Assembly (NCBI GenBank): GCA_001599715.1 | Contig: BCHU01000012.1 | Location: 744,001-808,000, forward strand | Length of the DNA: 64,000 nt | Direction: 5' to 3' | DNA from: Phaeotremella fagi | Taxonomy: Eukaryota > Basidiomycota > Tremellomycetes > Tremellales > Phaeotremellaceae | Part shown: piece by piece, positions 1-11,512 of the stretch | Position numbering within the stretch: position 1 is the stretch's first letter | Layout: each line of letters opens with the position of its first letter | Notes under the pieces: model-generated | Databases searched by the model: none | Seen by the model: the letters and a program-made list of their open reading frames with translations, nothing else | What the model was told of the DNA's origin: nothing | Made by a program: the position numbers and the translations under genes

Positions 1-954
1 CGGATGAGGGAGGTCAATCAGGTTGATATGTTGGGAGAGTTTGGATCAAAGGTAAGCTTTGACACCTTGGCGAGAAATTTCAGAGTTGAGCTGACTTGAC
101 TTAGATCAACTTCCTCATCAAACACTTACTGTATTACAAATTCACTGAACCTGATAGTGAGTTCATCTTGTGATCTATTGCTAAATCATACAGCTCGTCA
201 TATCATTTTTTCCAATTGGTCAGACAGTTTAAACAGTATGTTGTCTTTGACTTCGTACCATTGGTGGATAAAATTGATCATACTTGTTAGTCGTCATTCG
301 AGCATTAACCGTGAACGGAATCAAGTTTGCTTCTTTTGGTACAGCCAAAGACCGGGACGTCGTTGAGAGATTCAAGAGTGATCCTAGCATTTCTGTTTTC
401 TTGCTTCACGCCGAAAGAGAGAGGTAGGTGGTTGATATCAACCCATCGGCATGCAGCTGATCAGTTTTTTTTTCCTCCCTCAGTTCTGGATTGACTTTGA
501 CTTCATGTCGTGTTGTCCATTTACTTGAACCTGTACTTAAACATAGTTTCGAACTTCAGGGTGAGTGGTCTATTTGATGGCTCTTGCTGTTACTGATATA
601 TCTATTAGCTATTGGACGTGTTGATCGGTAAGTAAACAAAGCACATATCGAGTGGTAGTTGGACTAACTCGAAAAAGATTGGGTCAAACGAAAGAAACTA
701 CAGTTTATTGGTTGGTTTTCACCCTTCTTTTCAAACATAAGAAGTTGCTGATCAAAAGAAACAGTTACGCCACGATGGATACAGTCGAATCAAGAATCCT
801 AGCTCAAGGAGTCAAAAATTCAACAAGCATTTATTTGGATCAATCGAACTCTGATAGTCTCGTTGCTGATTTACCTAATTTCGCGAGTGCCGCTCATAAA
901 GGTGGTGATTTGAACGATAACGATGATGATGAGTTGTTGAAACTTATCATTTGA
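1..954 (+). CDS. IRC20: IRC20/SHPRH-like SNF2 ATPase, C-terminal end (5' truncated)
   Basis: Only the 3' exons are present; the gene runs off the left edge. Joining frames across about seven short introns gives a helicase C-terminal lobe. After the first intron (donor near 57, acceptor near 107) the line reads FLIKHLLYYKFTEPDS, then HIIFSNWSD, then motif V (SSGLTLTSCRVVHLLEP, near 485-530) and motif VI (GRVDRLGQTKETTVY, near 610-705). In the SNF2 superfamily this lobe completes the ATPase that moves along DNA or nucleosomes. The spacing and the LLEP/GQTK forms resemble Irc20 and SHPRH, which also carry a RING domain for ubiquitin ligase activity; that part is outside the window and cannot be checked. 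The tail is acidic (NDNDDDELLKLII) and ends in TGA at 952-954. Sure of the superfamily, less sure of the subfamily. Confidence 0.75.
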
Positions 955-1077
955 GGGGGATGAGTGAGTTAGGAGTATACCATGTACATTGTTTTTGTAG
1001 ATATGTGGCATTCCTGTAACAATACGTATGCTATCATGTAATAATAAGATGATGTTTTAACACTGTGCATCAGGAAT

Positions 1078-3003
1078 CTACTCTGCCATTTCTGCCAAGA
1101 CACCACCAGATTTAACCTACAAACAACGAGTCAGTATTCCAGAACTTGTCTAAAGCAAAAACGAAATCGATACATACCTTACCCCAACCAATCAATCTCC
1201 AATGATTATCGATTCTTCTACTTAGCGCAATCTTTTCACCCTTTTCTGTACAAGCTGGTGTCGTCAATTGAATAGTGACATCACCACCTTTAACTGATAA
1301 AATTCTTCCACCAGTTTGTGAAGCTCCTACGTTGACCAACAGCGTTTCTCCAATAACTAATTTGGTGACTTTGGCTTTTTTGCTGTCATCCGTTTTAACA
1401 CCTAACAGTCTTCTTAACAGGAAGACTACAGCATATATCAGTAATCAATTTTCTGTTGGATGACTGCTACTCGTACTCACCTTCTGCTTTGATTTCAACA
1501 AAAATAGAAGGTCCCTTTCCAACACTACTCATAACCATACCTAGTAATCTATCCGCACGACAGAGAGCTGGATCAACTAATGTACCTGCACCAATTAAAC
1601 CACCTGGGACTGCGAATTGAAGATTATTCTGTTCGGCGAGTAATGAGACTATTCTTGATAAAAGTGGTTTACAAGTCGTACGACCGTTGGCATCTCTTAT
1701 AATAAGACCTGGACGAATTTCGATCTCTTGACCAACCTGAATCAAAGATGAGTGGTTAGAAAGTTTACGGTTTGATAGGACTTCGGGACATACCTTGAAA
1801 ACACCTTGCAGAATACTACCACCAGCTACACCACCTTTTAGTTCATCTACACCTGCTCCTGGTTTGTTGATATCGAAAGATCGAATGACGACCATCCTTG
1901 GATCAGCTGTGAAATCGTAGTTTGGTGGTGTGATGTTACAGATAGCGGCAACTACTGCGTCGATGTTGAATTTCAATTGAGCAGAAACTGGAATGATAGG
2001 TGCGAATCTAGCCGTTGTACCTAGAACAACCGATTCAGTTCGTGATACTGAATCGAGAGAATTGACATGACATACCCTCAACGAATTTCTTGATACTCTC
2101 ACTGTGCTCCATTGCTTCGCTCTCTCTAACTAGATCCATTTTGTTCTGTAGAATTACAATGTTGTGGGGGTCGATACCGATAATTTCAAGTGCTGCCAGA
2201 TGTTCACCAGTCTGTGGTTGAGGACAAGATTCGTTTCCAGCGATAAGTAGTAATGCTCCGTTCACTTAAGATGAAGTTGTCAGTTTCTATTCCAGAAAGC
2301 GCCCGAAAAGACAATACTCACTAACGGCGGCACCTGTCAACATCGTAGCCATGAGAATATCGTGACCAGGACAATCGACGAATGAAACATGTCTACGATA
2401 AAATCAGCAAGATACCCATGATGTCAATTAAATTGTACCAACCTCAATAAATTCATTTTGCCACCACAACCTGGTCTTTCACAAGGTGGATTATTCTCTT
2501 TGTTACTGGGGTACGATTTGTAGCATCCGGGAGGAGGACAAGCTGGATTTTGACATTTGTAGATCTATTTGAAATCGGGTTAGGATGTTTGTGCGATGAT
2601 GCACAGGGGTAACCTACCTTAGCATTTGCGTAACCCAATTTAATCGTAATGTTACGTTCCAATTCGTTCTTAAATCTGACAGTTTGAACACCGGAAATAG
2701 CTCTGACTGTTGATGATTTACCATGGGCGACATGACCGATAGTTCCTATGTAAATAATGAGTCAATAAGCTACATCTATACGAAGAGTGTTAACCAAAAC
2801 TAACCGATATTTATCTAACAAAGGAAGTTGATCAGTAAACGATCAAATTAGAAGTCAAGATCGATACTCACCGTAGCCTGCTTTGAAATAACTTCTGGAC
2901 TCAATGCGTTCAACTTCGTTACATCAATTTCAACAGGTACGATAGGACCGGAACCAGAGGATGCAGCAGCAGCCATAGGATCGTTAGTGGCCGAAGAAGA
3001 CAT
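1078..3003 (-). CDS. GCD11: Translation initiation factor eIF2 gamma subunit
   Basis: GTP-binding core subunit of eIF2, which brings initiator Met-tRNA to the 40S ribosome. The spliced minus-strand product starts [17 protein letters not shown] at 3003 and is about 470 residues, the usual eIF2 gamma length. Visible GTPase motifs in order are G1 (GHVAHGKSS), G3 (DCPGHD) and G4 (NKMD). Between them lies the gamma-specific zinc knuckle, with Cys pairs in [11 protein letters not shown] and CERPGCGGK. Domains II and III follow ([21 protein letters not shown], then [10 protein letters not shown]) and the C-terminus ends [11 protein letters not shown] before TAG at 1078-1080. About eight short introns separate these pieces. 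All key residues are intact. It shares a roughly 320 bp divergent promoter with the complex I subunit gene to its right. Confidence 0.95.
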
Positions 3004-3320
3004 TTTGTGTAATGTAAATTTGACTTTTAATAAAGATTTTTCTCCAGCGATTCCTGCGTTTTTATTCTTTGATTGGTAAACTATGGGTGGTGATTTTTAG
3101 TTCTTCGATAATGAGGTTGATATTTCTACGATGTTATTGTGATAAGTTTTGTTGAATAGATAGGAAAAGTTGAATTGAGAGGACTTTGAGAACAATAAAG
3201 ATAGTCGAGTCAAAACCACGTCGGAGTTATACGGCGTTATCTCTTCGAAGGTGGTGTTTAACTCTTTATAACCTTAGATGTTATCTCAAACAACAACCAT
3301 ATAACATATATACATTCAAT
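3004..3320. promoter_or_regulatory. Divergent promoter region, GCD11 / NDUFB2-like
   Basis: A 317 bp gene-free stretch separates the start codons of eIF2 gamma (leftward) and the complex I subunit gene (rightward). It must hold both promoters and 5' leaders. No TATA box at a convincing distance and no repeat is visible; the side near 3004-3120 is AT-rich. The assignment rests on geometry only. Confidence 0.5.
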
Positions 3321-3648
3321 ATGGCTGGACCAGGTATGTATATCTTCCACCAACAGATTCCAGTAAATTAACCCACCACAGGCTTCCATCCTCATCCACC
3401 ATCCCTCTTTCACAGAGGTTTAGCAAAGACGTTAGGAGCCGGAATGTGGTTCTTCATTTTCTACCGTGCCAGGTAAGTTAAAGTCAAAACCTTACCTCCT
3501 CAGTGGATTCAACTAATATAATCAAATAGACAAGATGGTCCTGCTTTACTCGTATGTCCCATCTGATCCAAATATCTCTATCTAACTTCAAAACTTTCAG
3601 GGCTTGAAACATCCTTGGGACGGACACGGACATGGTGAACATCATTAA
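3321..3648 (+). CDS. NDUFB2: Complex I subunit NDUFB2-like (AGGG type), 57 aa
   Basis: Four exons, read directly: 3321-3333 (13 nt), 3382-3472, 3530-3551 (22 nt) and 3601-3648. All introns have GT..AG ends. The joined protein is 57 residues, starts MAGPGFHPHPP, has one hydrophobic stretch (GMWFFIFYRARQDGPALLG, about residues 25-43) and ends in a His/Gly tail (HPWDGHGHGEHH). The combination MWFxxxYRAxQDGP plus HPWDGHGHG is that of the small single-pass inner-membrane subunit of respiratory complex I called NDUFB2 or AGGG in animals and plants. It is an accessory, non-catalytic subunit of the membrane arm. The gene is so cut up that a frame-by-frame search misses it; the first exon codes for only four residues and a base. 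Confidence 0.85.
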
Positions 3649-3801
3649 TCAAACGTTTCTTTGTGGTTTTAGGCAATTGCATGTATGAATTAATATCAGA
3701 TCACGAGGGATACGATGTCGATAAACTCAAGTGACACACGAAAACGAGAACACACAAGAAAATTACATCCAAAATAGTCCAATACAACAATCCAACCCCA
3801 A

Positions 3802-6800
3802 CTAACCCTTCCAATGTAATATCCCATCACCAGTCAAACCTCTCAATCTAGCTCTAGCCAACAAACTATCCGCCCGATGTTGATTCTGAGCATGAATAGC
3901 GCCTGGGGTAGCTAATCCGATAGCCTGTAAAGATTTAGTCGCACTCATAGGTCCATTCCCATTCCCATTCCCGGTCCCAGTCCCGTTATCAAGTCCTAAA
4001 GCACTACCAGGTGTACCAGATCTGGTACCAAATTCACTAACCGGACTGGAAACGTTCTGGCTTGAAGTTATACTTGCATAAGTGTGTTTACCGTCTGAAG
4101 ACGTGAATCCGCCTCTGGCTATTGAAGTGGTCGTGTGCGGTGGTAATTTTGTTGAAATGAACGTTCCTGATGTTCCCTTTTCGATTAAACAGTTACAAGG
4201 ACATGCGGGACATGTACGACGTTTCGAAAACTGTAAGCGGAAACATGAAGTGTGAGACGTATGGGTACATATTGTACACGTCGTTGATAAACCTGGATGT
4301 TAGAACAGCTTAAAAGGATTTATCTCACCTTTGATGGGAAGATGACAAAGTGAGCAAAGAGTTGGTAAAGCGTTTCTACCGCAGGAAGGACAATAAGGAT
4401 GATCAGGAGATAACAATCGTTGATGACAGGCGATGCACAGAGATGCCATGACTGAGATGAGATCAGCTTCACCTAATTCAAGTGTTTCATTGGAACTCAC
4501 CCAGATCCGTTCCGGAAGACATCGGTAAAGTTCGATGACCAGGTAAAAACTCATACTGCAACAAACTAGCCCGTACACCATAAAGCTCTGAGCGAAGTAA
4601 CCAATCCGCGTAAAAAAGTTTAAAAGCTTCACAAAGTGGAAAATATTCAGGGGCGAGGAGAGTAGGTGTAGGTCTGAATATGTAACATGAGTAAAGCTCC
4701 ACGATCAAAGTAGTGACTTACGAATCATCCAATGGAAATTCAATTTTCACAGAACAAGTAGGACGTCTCCTACGTCTATCTTTATCCCTCACCGGATCTC
4801 TCTCCCGATCACTACCAATAGATATCATCCCCCTCGAGAAATTTCTTCGTAGCGGTGAAGAAGATCCAAAAGAGACTTTTGTAGATCGAATGAATTCTGA
4901 ATGACTACTACCTAAACTTTTATCTGTCCCAGTTCCAGTCCCAGTTCCATATGTACCAACTGTACCAGATGATTTGAGTGGTGGGACACCAGATCCAGAG
5001 TTCGATAACGACGGTGGACTATAATTGCCCACTGACGTTCTGGATTCCACCCGAAGTCTTCTTGGAGAATCTCGTTGTTTCGGTACTGGGATCGAGAATC
5101 CAGTGGAGGACGACATGTTGATACTATCTTCAAAACTGGAACCTAAAAGTGGAGTTTTCGAGAACGATAACTCGTGAGATCCCCTTTCTCGCGGCGTGAT
5201 ACCACGTAAAGAGATACTCGATGGATTCAGGATTTGTGACCAACCTGAATTTTTGTACGATGATGGTCCAGGGGATAATGGTGAGCTGTACGATGGTCTA
5301 TGAGGCGTCGTGGCAGCGGTACTGGAATGTCGGGGGAGTGTGAAGTAATCCTGCTCTGGTGATCTTTGTATCAATGCTTCAGCTGGTGGCGGGGCAGGTA
5401 CAGTTTGAGAATTCTCCAATAAGATACAAGAGACAATGGCCAGTAGTTGCACATCGCGAGCTGCAATCAAAGTCTTGAACCTAAAAACGTCAATTCAGGA
5501 ATATAAACAAACCCACATTTCATCCAACAATCGTCTCTTTCGACCAAGACTCAACTCCCAATGCTGTCGTTCTCTTCGAAGATCCACCTCTCGATGTAAT
5601 GTTGGATGCTGTGAATAAGGCGGAGGAGGATCTTGAAGCAAAGCAACCAAAGTCGCCCAAATTTCAGCATGATCCAATCGTTTATTACCCAATGCAAGAA
5701 CCAAATTATTCTCAGGTGAAGAAATGGTGTAAGATCTAGCCAATTCGTATTCAGGATTCGGTAAAAGATGTGAAACAGAATGTAGAGTAAGTGTTGATCC
5801 TGCTTGAACTTGTGTTGCTGTTTCGAATTTACGAAGTGGTCTTTTGATTCTTCTGCGAACTGGATGCTGACGAGGATTTTCAAGTCTCGACAAAAGGCTC
5901 AAGGCCGTTGCTAAAGGTGATTGATGTCTGGAAACAGACGGTGAACGAGATAAAGATCCTCGAGCTCGAGGTAAAACAGTTTGTTTCGGGAAGAAACAGA
6001 CCAGTTGGCCTAACGATGTTAAATCACTGCTTGGGATTAAGGAAATGACCGGTACTCACCATTCGGTCCAAACGTTGCACCACAAGTTCGTATCAGCATC
6101 GGTACATTCCCAATCTCCTTCTCCTGATCCGAATCAGAATCTTCGTCGACCAATCGTCGTCCAGTTCTTTCATGATATCCAAGTAAGAAACCGCAAGTAT
6201 CAACAAGACATTGTCTATTCTCCAACCGCATCCTTTGAATCGTACTAACAATCTTCCTCCGCGTCATGTTGTTGACGGTTGCGTTTCGTTCCAATTCGAA
6301 TTTAGGAAGTTCGTTTGAATATGGATAAGAAGCTGGGAAACTCCAATGGATTCTGATAAACGCTAACTTATCCCCATTAGCCCATGGTCCGTTAAGTGTG
6401 ATAGAGAGAAGTCGGTGATTGAGGTCAATCTGGTCAATAGGTCAGCATAAAAACAATAAAATAAAATAAGATTCTACCTTTTCGAAATTAACTTTTGGGA
6501 AATGTTTGTTCACCAATATCACCTCCTCTTTCAAACTGATCCAACCTCTATCATTAGAAGCGGCTCTACTTCCATGTCTACTCTCTGATCCCATTCTAGA
6601 CGGCTGAGCAGAAGAATCTGAAGAAGCCTTGTTCTTGACGACTTTAGTTAACCAATCCAATTGATCCATCCTATGAACTCTGTTTCCACCTCTAGTCATT
6701 CCAATTTCAGCCTTCGGTGTCAAATTCTTCTGCCGAGATATACCAGAAACAGTTGGTGGTGGTAATTTACTCGTCGAAGTTGTATAAGTGATATCGGCCG

Positions 6801-8138
6801 CGTGACGTCTAGAAACCAAAACATCGATTTTTTCACCATACTTGTATCCAACTTTCCCAGTTGTCTCAAAGTCCACAGGCCAAATACGCAGTGTCCGATC
6901 TTTTGACCAAGTAACCAATTGGAATTCTCTATCCTCAAACGAACCGTCGTTACCGCCTCTGGTTCTCCAAACGAATTCCTTGACTACATCATCATGACCC
7001 TCGAATCGTTCCACTGCATTTCCACCAACTCCAAACATTTCCAAAGCCTTTTCACTCCTCTGAGGTAAAGATAACACACCATGACCGAACGGTAAATTTC
7101 TAGCTCTCCAAACTGGATAGGTCGTCGTGATAGTTGCAGTGGGTTTGGTGGGGGCGGTGATATCTGGGAAAAAGTCGCTTTCTGGATAAAGTTCGTCCGA
7201 GACTGAAGGATCTAACTCTGGAATGTCCCAGAATTTGATTGTCTTATCCAAAGAACATGTTACAAGCTTGTTTCGACACCTTCGATCCCAATCTATTCCA
7301 TAGATTTTGGCGTCATGAGCCTTGATCACCGTAACGGGAACAGACCCTTTCTGATAACGGCGTCAGCTTTTTTCATTGAAGCACTTGGATTAAGCTCACT
7401 CTGTTATCCCAAACGATGACCTCCTTCCCATGGGCAGTAGCTAAAATATGATCATGTTGTCTATTCCATTTAACCTGAGTACCAGCAGCCCCCCAAGCAC
7501 AAAGTCTCATGAAAGGTGTATCTTTCGTTCGTAGATCCCATCCTCGAATACCAGCATCCATAGAAACAGTAGCCATCAAATTTGGATTCCTCGCATGCCA
7601 ATTGATATCGGTGATAGCACGAGCATGAGCGTCTATCGACCTATGAAGACAAACTTGAGCCGCTAAATCCCAAACTAGGAGTTTTTGAGATGAAGTGGAT
7701 AGAATTAGATTGGAAGTTGCTGGATGAGGTGACCATTGGCAGCTATATATTAGCAATTGATTTGCTATTTAAGACTTACTCAGCAATCTGCCATGTTCCA
7801 CCTTGCGGTATAAACCTAGGAGCAGTATCTAGATTGGCTAAATCGAGGATGTACAGTCCTTTCCTAGAAGCAAGACATATATCACGACTGCTAGGTGAGA
7901 TAGAGAGTGATCCAACAGGTTGATTAACAGATATAGTAGATCCTTCGTGAAATGGATCGACTTCTTCTTGCCTAAGTGAAGTTATTGTCGTGTTACGATC
8001 CAATCTTGGTCGAAGAAGGGTACGGGGTGAAACATCTGGTGCTGGTTGAGAACGAAGAGATGAGACTACAGATGATCTACGGGAGGTGAATGTTGGAGAG
8101 GATGGGAGAGGGATGGAAGATGGTGAAGGTGAAGTCAT
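3802..8138 (-). CDS. MTC5: WDR59/Mtc5 (Sea3), GATOR2/SEA complex subunit
   Basis: Starts MTSPSPSSIPLPSSP at 8138 and ends GDGILHWKG* at 3802. Order along the protein: a Ser-rich N-terminus; a WD40 propeller (blades such as LLVWDLAAQVCLH, IRGWDLRTKDTP, VIVWDNRKG, IKFWDIPELDP and LRIWPVDFE, encoded near 6850-7850); a Ser/Arg linker; an RWD-like domain (near 6050-6480); a low-complexity region; then a C-terminal zinc module with Cys pairs CIACHQ, CPSCGR, CSLCHLP, CTIC and CPACPC (near 4180-4440). WD40-RWD-RING is the layout of WDR59 and yeast Mtc5/Sea3, a vacuole/lysosome-bound subunit of GATOR2 that relays amino-acid supply to TORC1 by opposing the GATOR1 GTPase activator. The total is well over 1,000 residues, as in the family. 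Many introns, so internal splice sites are approximate. Confidence 0.88.
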
Positions 8139-8571
8139 GGCTTATCTATCTATTCATTATGGATTGGTTTGTGAATAGCAGTAAGGAGATCAGAAATCAG
8201 ATATCACGATGAATAACAACATTCAACTAGTGGCAAGTTTGGTTGTGGCAAAATAGTCTGAGAAACTGGAAGTTACATACAAGTATAGCAGGCTTGTAAG
8301 CATACTCTTGTGAAAGGATTGCAACAAACTATTCGCGATATTCCAATTCGGAGTAAGTTGGACAGGTGGATGAAACTGCTCGAGACGTTTAGGAAGTCTT
8401 CCTCTTTTTCGAGAGACCGGTCTCCAACAAAAAATTGGAACTTGCTTGATGCTGTGAACATCGCCTGCGCAGAAGTCGTCATTCTCCCATACATAACACT
8501 GACGCTATTCACTACTAACAAAAACTCGAATACTTTAAGAAACTGATGATTTGACTAACTGTATGGACCCA
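8139..8571. other. Intergenic: WDR59 promoter and 3' flank of next gene
   Basis: A gap of 433 bp between two minus-strand genes. Short open frames occur on both strands here but none shows splice structure or recognisable protein character. It should carry the MTC5 promoter on its left side and the 3' UTR of the gene at 8572-9054 on its right. I see no repeat or RNA gene. Confidence 0.4.
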
Positions 8572-9054
8572 TCACTCCTTTGACCCAGACTGAGAATCAT
8601 CCTCACCGCCTTCTTTCTTAACGACCTCCCACCCCTCTTCCTCTTCTTCAGTTACCACTTGAGTACGAGTATCGATATTGGAGAAAGTAAGACGAGAAAT
8701 TTCGGCAGCAGTGGCTTTCTCAATCTTCAAATTATCATCAGTTCTTCCATACCATCGGAGATCGAGAGAAGAAGGATAGAACAGAACATCCCCTTCTTCA
8801 GCATTGATTTCTGCATTTTTTCCGATACCTGTGACCTGGTGATAGAACGGGGCTACAAAACCAGCACCAACTTTTAATGATGAGGCTTTGAGGATAGTGG
8901 TACCTCTATCACTCGGTCTGGTCCAATCGAGAAAGTTTCCATAAGAAGCATCAATAACAATTATACCCATTGATTCTAAATATAGCTGGGAGTTGTCAGT
9001 AAGCAGATTCCTACGAATTTCTGTTTGACTCACACGACGCGGTGAAGACGACAT
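8572..9054 (-). CDS. Conserved-looking hypothetical protein
   Basis: Unrecognised. The start is ATG at 9054 (MSSSPRR). A 48-nt stretch just after it has a GTGAGT donor, a CTTACTGAC branch-point-like site and a CAG acceptor; it is in frame, so the protein is either 160 aa unspliced or 144 aa spliced, and I prefer the spliced form MSSSPRR-LYLESMGIIVIDASYG. The body alternates hydrophobic strands with polar turns (LKVGAGFVAPFYHQVTGIG, EEGDVLFYPSSLDLRWYG), suggesting a beta-rich soluble domain. The C-terminus is strongly acidic (EEEEEGW, GGEDDSQSG). No signal peptide or membrane segment. It is divergent from the family A array, from which it is separated by about 0.6 kb. Confidence 0.6.
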   Translation of the reverse strand: MSSSPRRVSQTEIRRNLLTDNSQLYLESMGIIVIDASYGNFLDWTRPSDRGTTILKASSLKVGAGFVAPFYHQVTGIGKNAEINAEEGDVLFYPSSLDLRWYGRTDDNLKIEKATAAEISRLTFSNIDTRTQVVTEEEEEGWEVVKKEGGEDDSQSGSKE

Positions 9055-9669
9055 TGTAATGCTTTCTGATTTATGTTGTTCTCGAGAAATGCAGGGTGAG
9101 AAAGATAAATGAAGTTACAAGAAGTTGTGGGAATTATTGAGACGACAATTCACATAATATGTGGAGTGATTACGGGCCTTCTAGAAGACGATCGAGTCCT
9201 TCGCACAATTTCCGATTATGTCCTAAAATCAATTTACAGTGACAAAAAGCCCATAATCGGGTTAAACTGCGAAGGCTCTCGAATCAAACTGAAGCCATAC
9301 AATAGTTTAACTTTCCAAAAAGATCAAAAGGCAAATGTTTAGACCCCGGAGGTACAGATTAGAGCTAAAGAATCTTGATGAAACTAGGTAGAGATACTCA
9401 TAATTCCGTAGTCGACAGTCTTGTGGTAGAGAATAGCTAGAGGCGCGTCCAAAGTCTCGTCTTCCAAAGTACGGACACAGTATCACTGACAAATTAAATC
9501 GGAGTTTGCAATTTCAGGTCAGAAGGGCAAAAGAGTGTAGACCATCAGAAATCCTTTGTAATATCCCGATAGTCCTACACTCTCGCTCCAAGACGCTTAC
9601 AAACAACAAAACTCATTGAATACGAAGTCGCTAAAACAAGCTTAACAGTCGTTGAAAAAAGCATCAAAA
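9055..9669. other. Intergenic: divergent promoter before family A
   Basis: A 615 bp gap between the divergent starts at 9054 (minus) and 9670 (plus). A 78-codon plus-strand open frame at 9109-9342 and a minus-strand one at 9307-9492 overlap each other and look like chance. No strong TATA box or repeat is visible. Confidence 0.35.
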
Positions 9670-10240
9670 ATGACAGAAATCCTCCGTACCACAAAACCCG
9701 TCAGCTCCTCATCGATCTGGGAAAAAAATCTAAATATTCTAAACACAGTCGTCAAACCCCAAATTCAAAAAAGACAACATGATTTTGAAGCCGCGACGAA
9801 ATCGATGTTTCAAATCTTTATCGAAAATACAGAATCAAATGTGAAAGATCCAATGGTTCAAGTCCTCAAAGATTTTCAACGTGGATTCACTGACTCATAT
9901 AAACAAGTTCTGAGATTAAGCGAAGCGATCAATTCCGACACTTGCAATCAAGTTTGCTTCTGGGGTTATATAGATAGTTTAGAAAAAGTTGATGGGGATG
10001 GATTGGAAATGCACGGATTCTATCATACCAGTTTATACAATTCTAACGATGAGTGGATCAAAGATTTCCCTTCTGTTTGTGTGATTGGAAAGTTGAATGG
10101 TGATGGAACGACAACATCCAATGTCAGATCAGGTATGGATTTCTCGTCTGTTTCCTGCTGATTTGTCATTAGCCACGCCAGAAGAGAATTATTATATCAG
10201 TAAAACGATGGATACGGTCATGGGTTACGGTGGCTTTTGA
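9670..10240 (+). CDS. Family A paralogue 1 (A1), unknown function
   Basis: The first ATG is at 9670 (MTEILRTTKPV); an in-frame TTG upstream is not a credible start. Exon 1 runs to about 10132 and stops at a GTATGG donor after NVRSG; after a short intron with a TCATTAG acceptor the last exon reads TPEENYYISKTMDTVMGYGGF and ends in TGA at 10238-10240. That makes about 180 residues. Shared family features: an N-terminal block WEKNLNILNTVVKPQIQKR, a middle block FTDSYKQVLRLSEAI, and a block near the end with the pattern FPSVCV. The helical pattern suggests an alpha-rich N-terminal half and a strand-rich C-terminal half. No signal peptide, membrane helix or known domain. Its 3' end and downstream flank are the source of the leftover copy at 11352-11384. 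Confidence 0.65.
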
Positions 10241-10349
10241 GGCGGTGGTTAGTGGTAGGGAAGACAAGAGGCTAGAGTACATTGGTATTTCGGATCAGTT
10301 TTAGTATTTAGACCGTACGGTGTGGAGAACTGTACAATGAGGATTTGAA

Positions 10350-10369
10350 CCTCCTTTCATGTTGATTCG
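10350..10369 (+). promoter_or_regulatory. Repeated upstream element (copy 1), before A2
   Basis: The 20-mer cctcctttcatgttgattcg lies 127 bp upstream of the A2 start codon. Exact copies lie at 11513-11532 and 11576-11595 upstream of A3, and a decayed version lies near 12692-12710 downstream of A3. It lies in non-coding sequence that otherwise differs between copies, so it may be a promoter element or simply a well-kept part of the duplication. Confidence 0.5.
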
Positions 10370-10496
10370 TAGTGTAACTTCCTATCCCGTCAACGCTCCC
10401 CTTACTACCGCAATTCCGATTAGAACATATTGTATTGTTGTTCATTCATTTTGTGAACCGTAGCAGCAAGAAAATACTTCAACAGCTATCGCCATC

Positions 10497-11129
10497 ATGG
10501 AGCCAAGTACACATCCAGACTCTGGTGCAAGTCTAAATCCAACAGCAGAAGATACAAGCTGGGAAAACAATCTAAACATATTAAACAATCACCTTAAACC
10601 ATTGATACAACAACGCAGAGAAAACTTTAGAAGATCAACAGAACTAATGTTAAACTCGGGAGACATAAATTTAGATCCAGACAACGAGAACGATTTAAGA
10701 ACCATGACTGAAATAGAAAAAGCATTTGATAGTTCATATACCGAAGTCATGAGGTTGAATGGAGCCTGTCATGCAGATAAAGAAAACATCTTAGAAGTGT
10801 TTTCAGAAGTTATCACGAAAGCTACCAAAATCAAACGTTCCAAAATTTTAACGGCTGCTCTATACTATTGCAGCTTGTTTGATGAACATCGTCTTTTGAA
10901 GAATTTTCCAACGGTTCGTGTAGATATTACATGTTCTCGAGTAGATGATGTAAAGTCTTCAATTAAATGTCGTTTAGGTAAGCTGGCTTTCCGCACCAAT
11001 TAAATGTACGTCTGGGCTGACGTGAAATATTCTTGTGTGTTTGAAGGTACAAGGAAAGAGCACAGAGAGATTCTTTACTCGTTGGACGCGGTGGTAGGTT
11101 TGAGCATTTGGGAAAGTAGAAGGGATTGA
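10497..11129 (+). CDS. Family A paralogue 2 (A2), unknown function
   Basis: Starts MEPSTHPDSGASLNPTAEDT at 10497. Exon 1 ends after KCRLG at a GTAAGC donor near 10978; the intron has a GGCTGACG branch-point region and a TTTGAAG acceptor near 11046; the last exon reads TRKEHREILYSLDAVVG and ends LSIWESRRD* with TGA at 11127-11129. The protein is about 182 residues. It matches A1 at WENNLNILNNHLKPLIQQRR and A3 over most of its length, including ALYYCSLFDEHR and FPTVRVDITCSR. The phase-1 intron position after CRL is the same in A3. This is the best-preserved member and can serve as the reference copy. Function unknown; no recognised domain, signal peptide or membrane helix. Confidence 0.7.
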
Positions 11130-11351
11130 TCGCTAGAATGTCATTCATGATTTCTTTTCTGTATAATCTGGAAGTATGGAAGATATACAGAGAATCTTGT
11201 CTTATATTTAATGTCAATAAGAGTAGTTATAATAATTTGGTAAACTCTACTACGTAGGGAAACGGAAATTGAAGAGATTCATAAGGCAATCAAGCAAATC
11301 GGATACTGTACGTCACACAGCTGTACTCGTATAGTATAGTATACTAGATCG

Positions 11352-11384
11352 ATGGACACGGTTATGGGTTATGGTGACTATTGA
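11352..11384 (+). pseudogene. Relic of an A1-type last exon
   Basis: This stretch reads MDTVMGYGDY followed by TGA, against TMDTVMGYGGF and TGA at the end of A1. The similarity continues into the DNA downstream. Nothing upstream continues the gene, so it is an orphan gene end left by tandem duplication and not a functional exon. Confidence 0.75.
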
Positions 11385-11512
11385 GGCTGATTAGTGACAG
11401 GGATAACAGAGACTGAGTTGTTGGGATAGACTGGAGCACTAGAGTGAATCAGTGTGTCTGATCAGGTGGAGTACTTATACCGTATTATGTGTGAATACAG
11501 TGAATATCAAAA

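Noticed and set aside
5495..5902. Two long overlapping frames near 5.5-5.9 kb
   Set aside because: Only one continues the WDR59 protein across its splice sites; the other is its shadow.
8273..8546. Overlapping open frames on both strands between WDR59 and the 8572 gene
   Set aside because: Both strands are open by chance over the same bases; neither shows protein-like composition or introns.
9109..9342. A 78-codon open frame on the plus strand between divergent genes
   Set aside because: No splice signals, no recognisable motif, overlaps an open frame on the other strand, and lies in a promoter region.
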